From NCBI GenBank assembly GCA_963739045.1, contig CAVTYY010000004.1:1240001-1304000 (forward strand): a stretch of DNA of 64,000 nucleotides, given 5' to 3'. This stretch comes from Halobacillus_B sp963739045. GTDB taxonomy: Bacteria; Bacillota; Bacilli; Bacillales; Halobacillaceae. Shown one piece after another: positions 62,656 to 64,000 of this stretch. Numbering within the stretch: position 1 is the first letter of the stretch; each line of letters begins with the position of its first letter. A model generated the notes under the pieces. That model was not told the origin of the DNA. It saw nothing but the letters and a program-made list of their open reading frames with translations, and did not search any database. A program made the translations under genes and the position numbers.

Positions 62656-64000
62656 ATGATCCGGCAATTGCTAAAAGAAGAAAAACTATTAAACTTTATT
62701 AACGGAGAGTGGCTGCCACCCTCTAACACCAGATACACGTCTGTTATTAATCCTGCCAATTTACAAACGTTAGTGCAAGTACCGCTGTCAGGCACAGAAG
62801 ATGTTGATACGGCAGTTGAATCTGCGAAACGTGCTCAGAAGAACTGGGCCCTGGTCCCTGCACCGCAACGAGCAGAAGTTCTTTACAAAGTCGGTCTTAT
62901 TATGAAAGAACGAAAAGAAAAACTAGCTCAATTACTGACAATGGAAAATGGGAAAGTTATTGAAGAAGCTCGCGGAGAAGTTCAAGAAGGGATTGATATG
63001 GCCTTTTACATGGCTGGGGAAGGAAGAAGATTATTTGGTCAAACAACCCCTTCTGAGCTAAAAGATAAATTCGCCATGAGTGTTCGTTCACCTGTAGGGG
63101 TAGTCGGAATCATTACACCCTGGAATTTCCCAATAGCAATTGCCACTTGGAAATCATTCCCCGCGATCGTTGCTGGGAATGCAGTAGTATGGAAACCAGC
63201 TACCGAAACTCCAATTATGGCCTTTGAATTAGCCAAAATTTTTGAGGAGGCTGGCCTTCCAAGTGGTGTCATCAATGTGGTGTTCGGTTCGGGATCTTCC
63301 GTAGGAGAAGCGATGATCAATTCAGCGTCGATCCGAGTCATTTCTTTCACTGGTTCCAATGAAGTGGGGCGGAACATCGCAGCTAAATGCGGACAGCAGC
63401 TGAAAAAGGTTTCCTTGGAAATGGGGGGGAAGAATGCTGTTATTGTCATGGATGATGCTGATCTATCCCTAGCTGTCGAAGGGATATTATGGAGCGCCTT
63501 TGGAACAAGTGGACAGCGTTGTACAGCTTGCAGCAGAGTGATGGTGCATGAAAGTGTAAAAGCAGAGCTTGAAGAACGACTGCAAACAGAGATGACGAAA
63601 TTAACGATTGGAAATGGTCTTGATGAAACCATTAAGGTTGGGCCGATCATTAATCAAGGCGGCTTAGAAAAAATTAAAAGCTATATCCAAATCGGGAAAG
63701 AGGAAGGCGCGAAGTTAATAGCTGGGGGTCATTCATTAGAAACCGGACCACATGCGAATGGGAATTATTTTGCCCCTACATTATTTACCGATGTCTCACC
63801 TGATATGCGGATCGCTCAGGAAGAGATTTTTGGACCTGTCGTCTCCCTTATTCCTGTGAAAAGTCTTGAAGAAGCGATCGAGATTAACAACAATGTAGAA
63901 TTCGGGTTATCAAGCTCGATCTTTTCCCGTGATGTGAATAAAATCTTTGCAGCACAGCGCGATTTAGATACAGGAATCGTTTATATAAATGCTGGAACAA
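62656..64000 (+). CDS. aldehyde dehydrogenase (NAD(P)+), 3' end outside the window
   Basis: Partial: 448 codons of an aldehyde dehydrogenase of about 480-490 residues. PWNFPIAIATWK and FTGSNEVG bind the cofactor, Glu255 (LEMGGKN) is the base and Cys289 (GQRCTA) the nucleophile, and EEIFGPV is near the end. It oxidises an aldehyde to an acid, here presumably the one made by the upstream TPP enzyme. AAGGAGG at 62641 sets ATG 62656, 51 bp after the preceding gene. Confidence 0.92.
   Translation, partial: MIRQLLKEEKLLNFINGEWLPPSNTRYTSVINPANLQTLVQVPLSGTEDVDTAVESAKRAQKNWALVPAPQRAEVLYKVGLIMKERKEKLAQLLTMENGKVIEEARGEVQEGIDMAFYMAGEGRRLFGQTTPSELKDKFAMSVRSPVGVVGIITPWNFPIAIATWKSFPAIVAGNAVVWKPATETPIMAFELAKIFEEAGLPSGVINVVFGSGSSVGEAMINSASIRVISFTGSNEVGRNIAAKCGQQLKKVSLEMGGKNAVIVMDDADLSLAVEGILWSAFGTSGQRCTACSRVMVHESVKAELEERLQTEMTKLTIGNGLDETIKVGPIINQGGLEKIKSYIQIGKEEGAKLIAGGHSLETGPHANGNYFAPTLFTDVSPDMRIAQEEIFGPVVSLIPVKSLEEAIEINNNVEFGLSSSIFSRDVNKIFAAQRDLDTGIVYINAGT

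Noticed and set aside
1..64000. rRNA, tRNA, insertion sequences or prophage
   Set aside because: No such genes, transposases, integrases or terminal repeats were seen in the window.

Overview
The window reads as chromosome of a low-GC, spore-forming member of the Bacillaceae. Support comes from a spore-coat transglutaminase (Tgl), a LysM-GH18 spore-cortex type hydrolase, a YjcZ-like tiny membrane protein, a Fin-like zinc-ribbon protein, DbpA/YxiN, S-box riboswitches, a DinR/LexA box and strong GGAGG ribosome sites with many TTG/GTG starts. An NhaC antiporter fits a salt- or alkali-tolerant species (Halobacillus-like is a guess). There are no rRNA, tRNA, insertion-sequence or CRISPR features.

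1-16 kb: the 5' end of an asparagine synthetase; a CBO0543-family membrane protein; an SDR; a flavin amine oxidase; the LysM-GH18 hydrolase; a PAPS-type sulfotransferase; a histidine phosphatase; 3-methyladenine glycosylase; a DUF4937 protein; NhaC; an SOS-regulated Y-family polymerase; small membrane proteins; and a homocysteine S-methyltransferase under a SAM-I riboswitch. A 20-bp-periodic array lies at 7004-7130. 16-35 kb: an SDR/MerR divergent pair with a 19-bp-spacer MerR promoter, several SAM methyltransferases, an M3 peptidase, spore genes, a SET protein, an AbrB-type transporter, DUF421, an MFS exporter, a thioredoxin-reductase-like enzyme with no normal start codon, and a 15-Cys copper-binding bundle. 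This stretch holds many relics: polysaccharide deacetylase, DUF6199-like, aldo/keto reductase, GNAT and endonuclease IV.

35-44 kb: cysJI (sulfite reductase) behind a second SAM-I riboswitch, a DinB-like protein, an RlmN-family radical-SAM enzyme, a small M50-like protease and guaC. 44.2-50.7 kb: a tight six-gene operon (rfbA, rfbB, a GtrB-like GT2, a WecD-like acetyltransferase, a WecE-like aminotransferase, a DUF6044 membrane protein). It predicts synthesis of dTDP-Fuc4NAc, loading of that sugar on undecaprenyl phosphate and transfer outside the membrane, a pathway better known from enterobacterial common antigen. This is the most interesting system in the window. 50.8-56 kb: DedA, an alpha/beta hydrolase, DbpA, and an ammonium transporter coupled to a coiled-coil protein instead of PII.

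57-64 kb: two divergent transcription units. One carries a class III CoA-transferase and an acyl-CoA dehydrogenase. The other carries a class I aminotransferase, a TPP-dependent 2-oxoacid enzyme and an aldehyde dehydrogenase that runs off the end. Together they could take an amino acid to an enoyl-CoA, and a 2-aminoadipate to glutaryl-CoA to crotonyl-CoA route is the best-fitting guess.

Six frame disruptions in otherwise well-preserved genes are all single-base insertions (near 12630, 31487, 31689, 31807, 32081 and 58071-58077). They should be checked as possible sequence errors before these genes are called dead.
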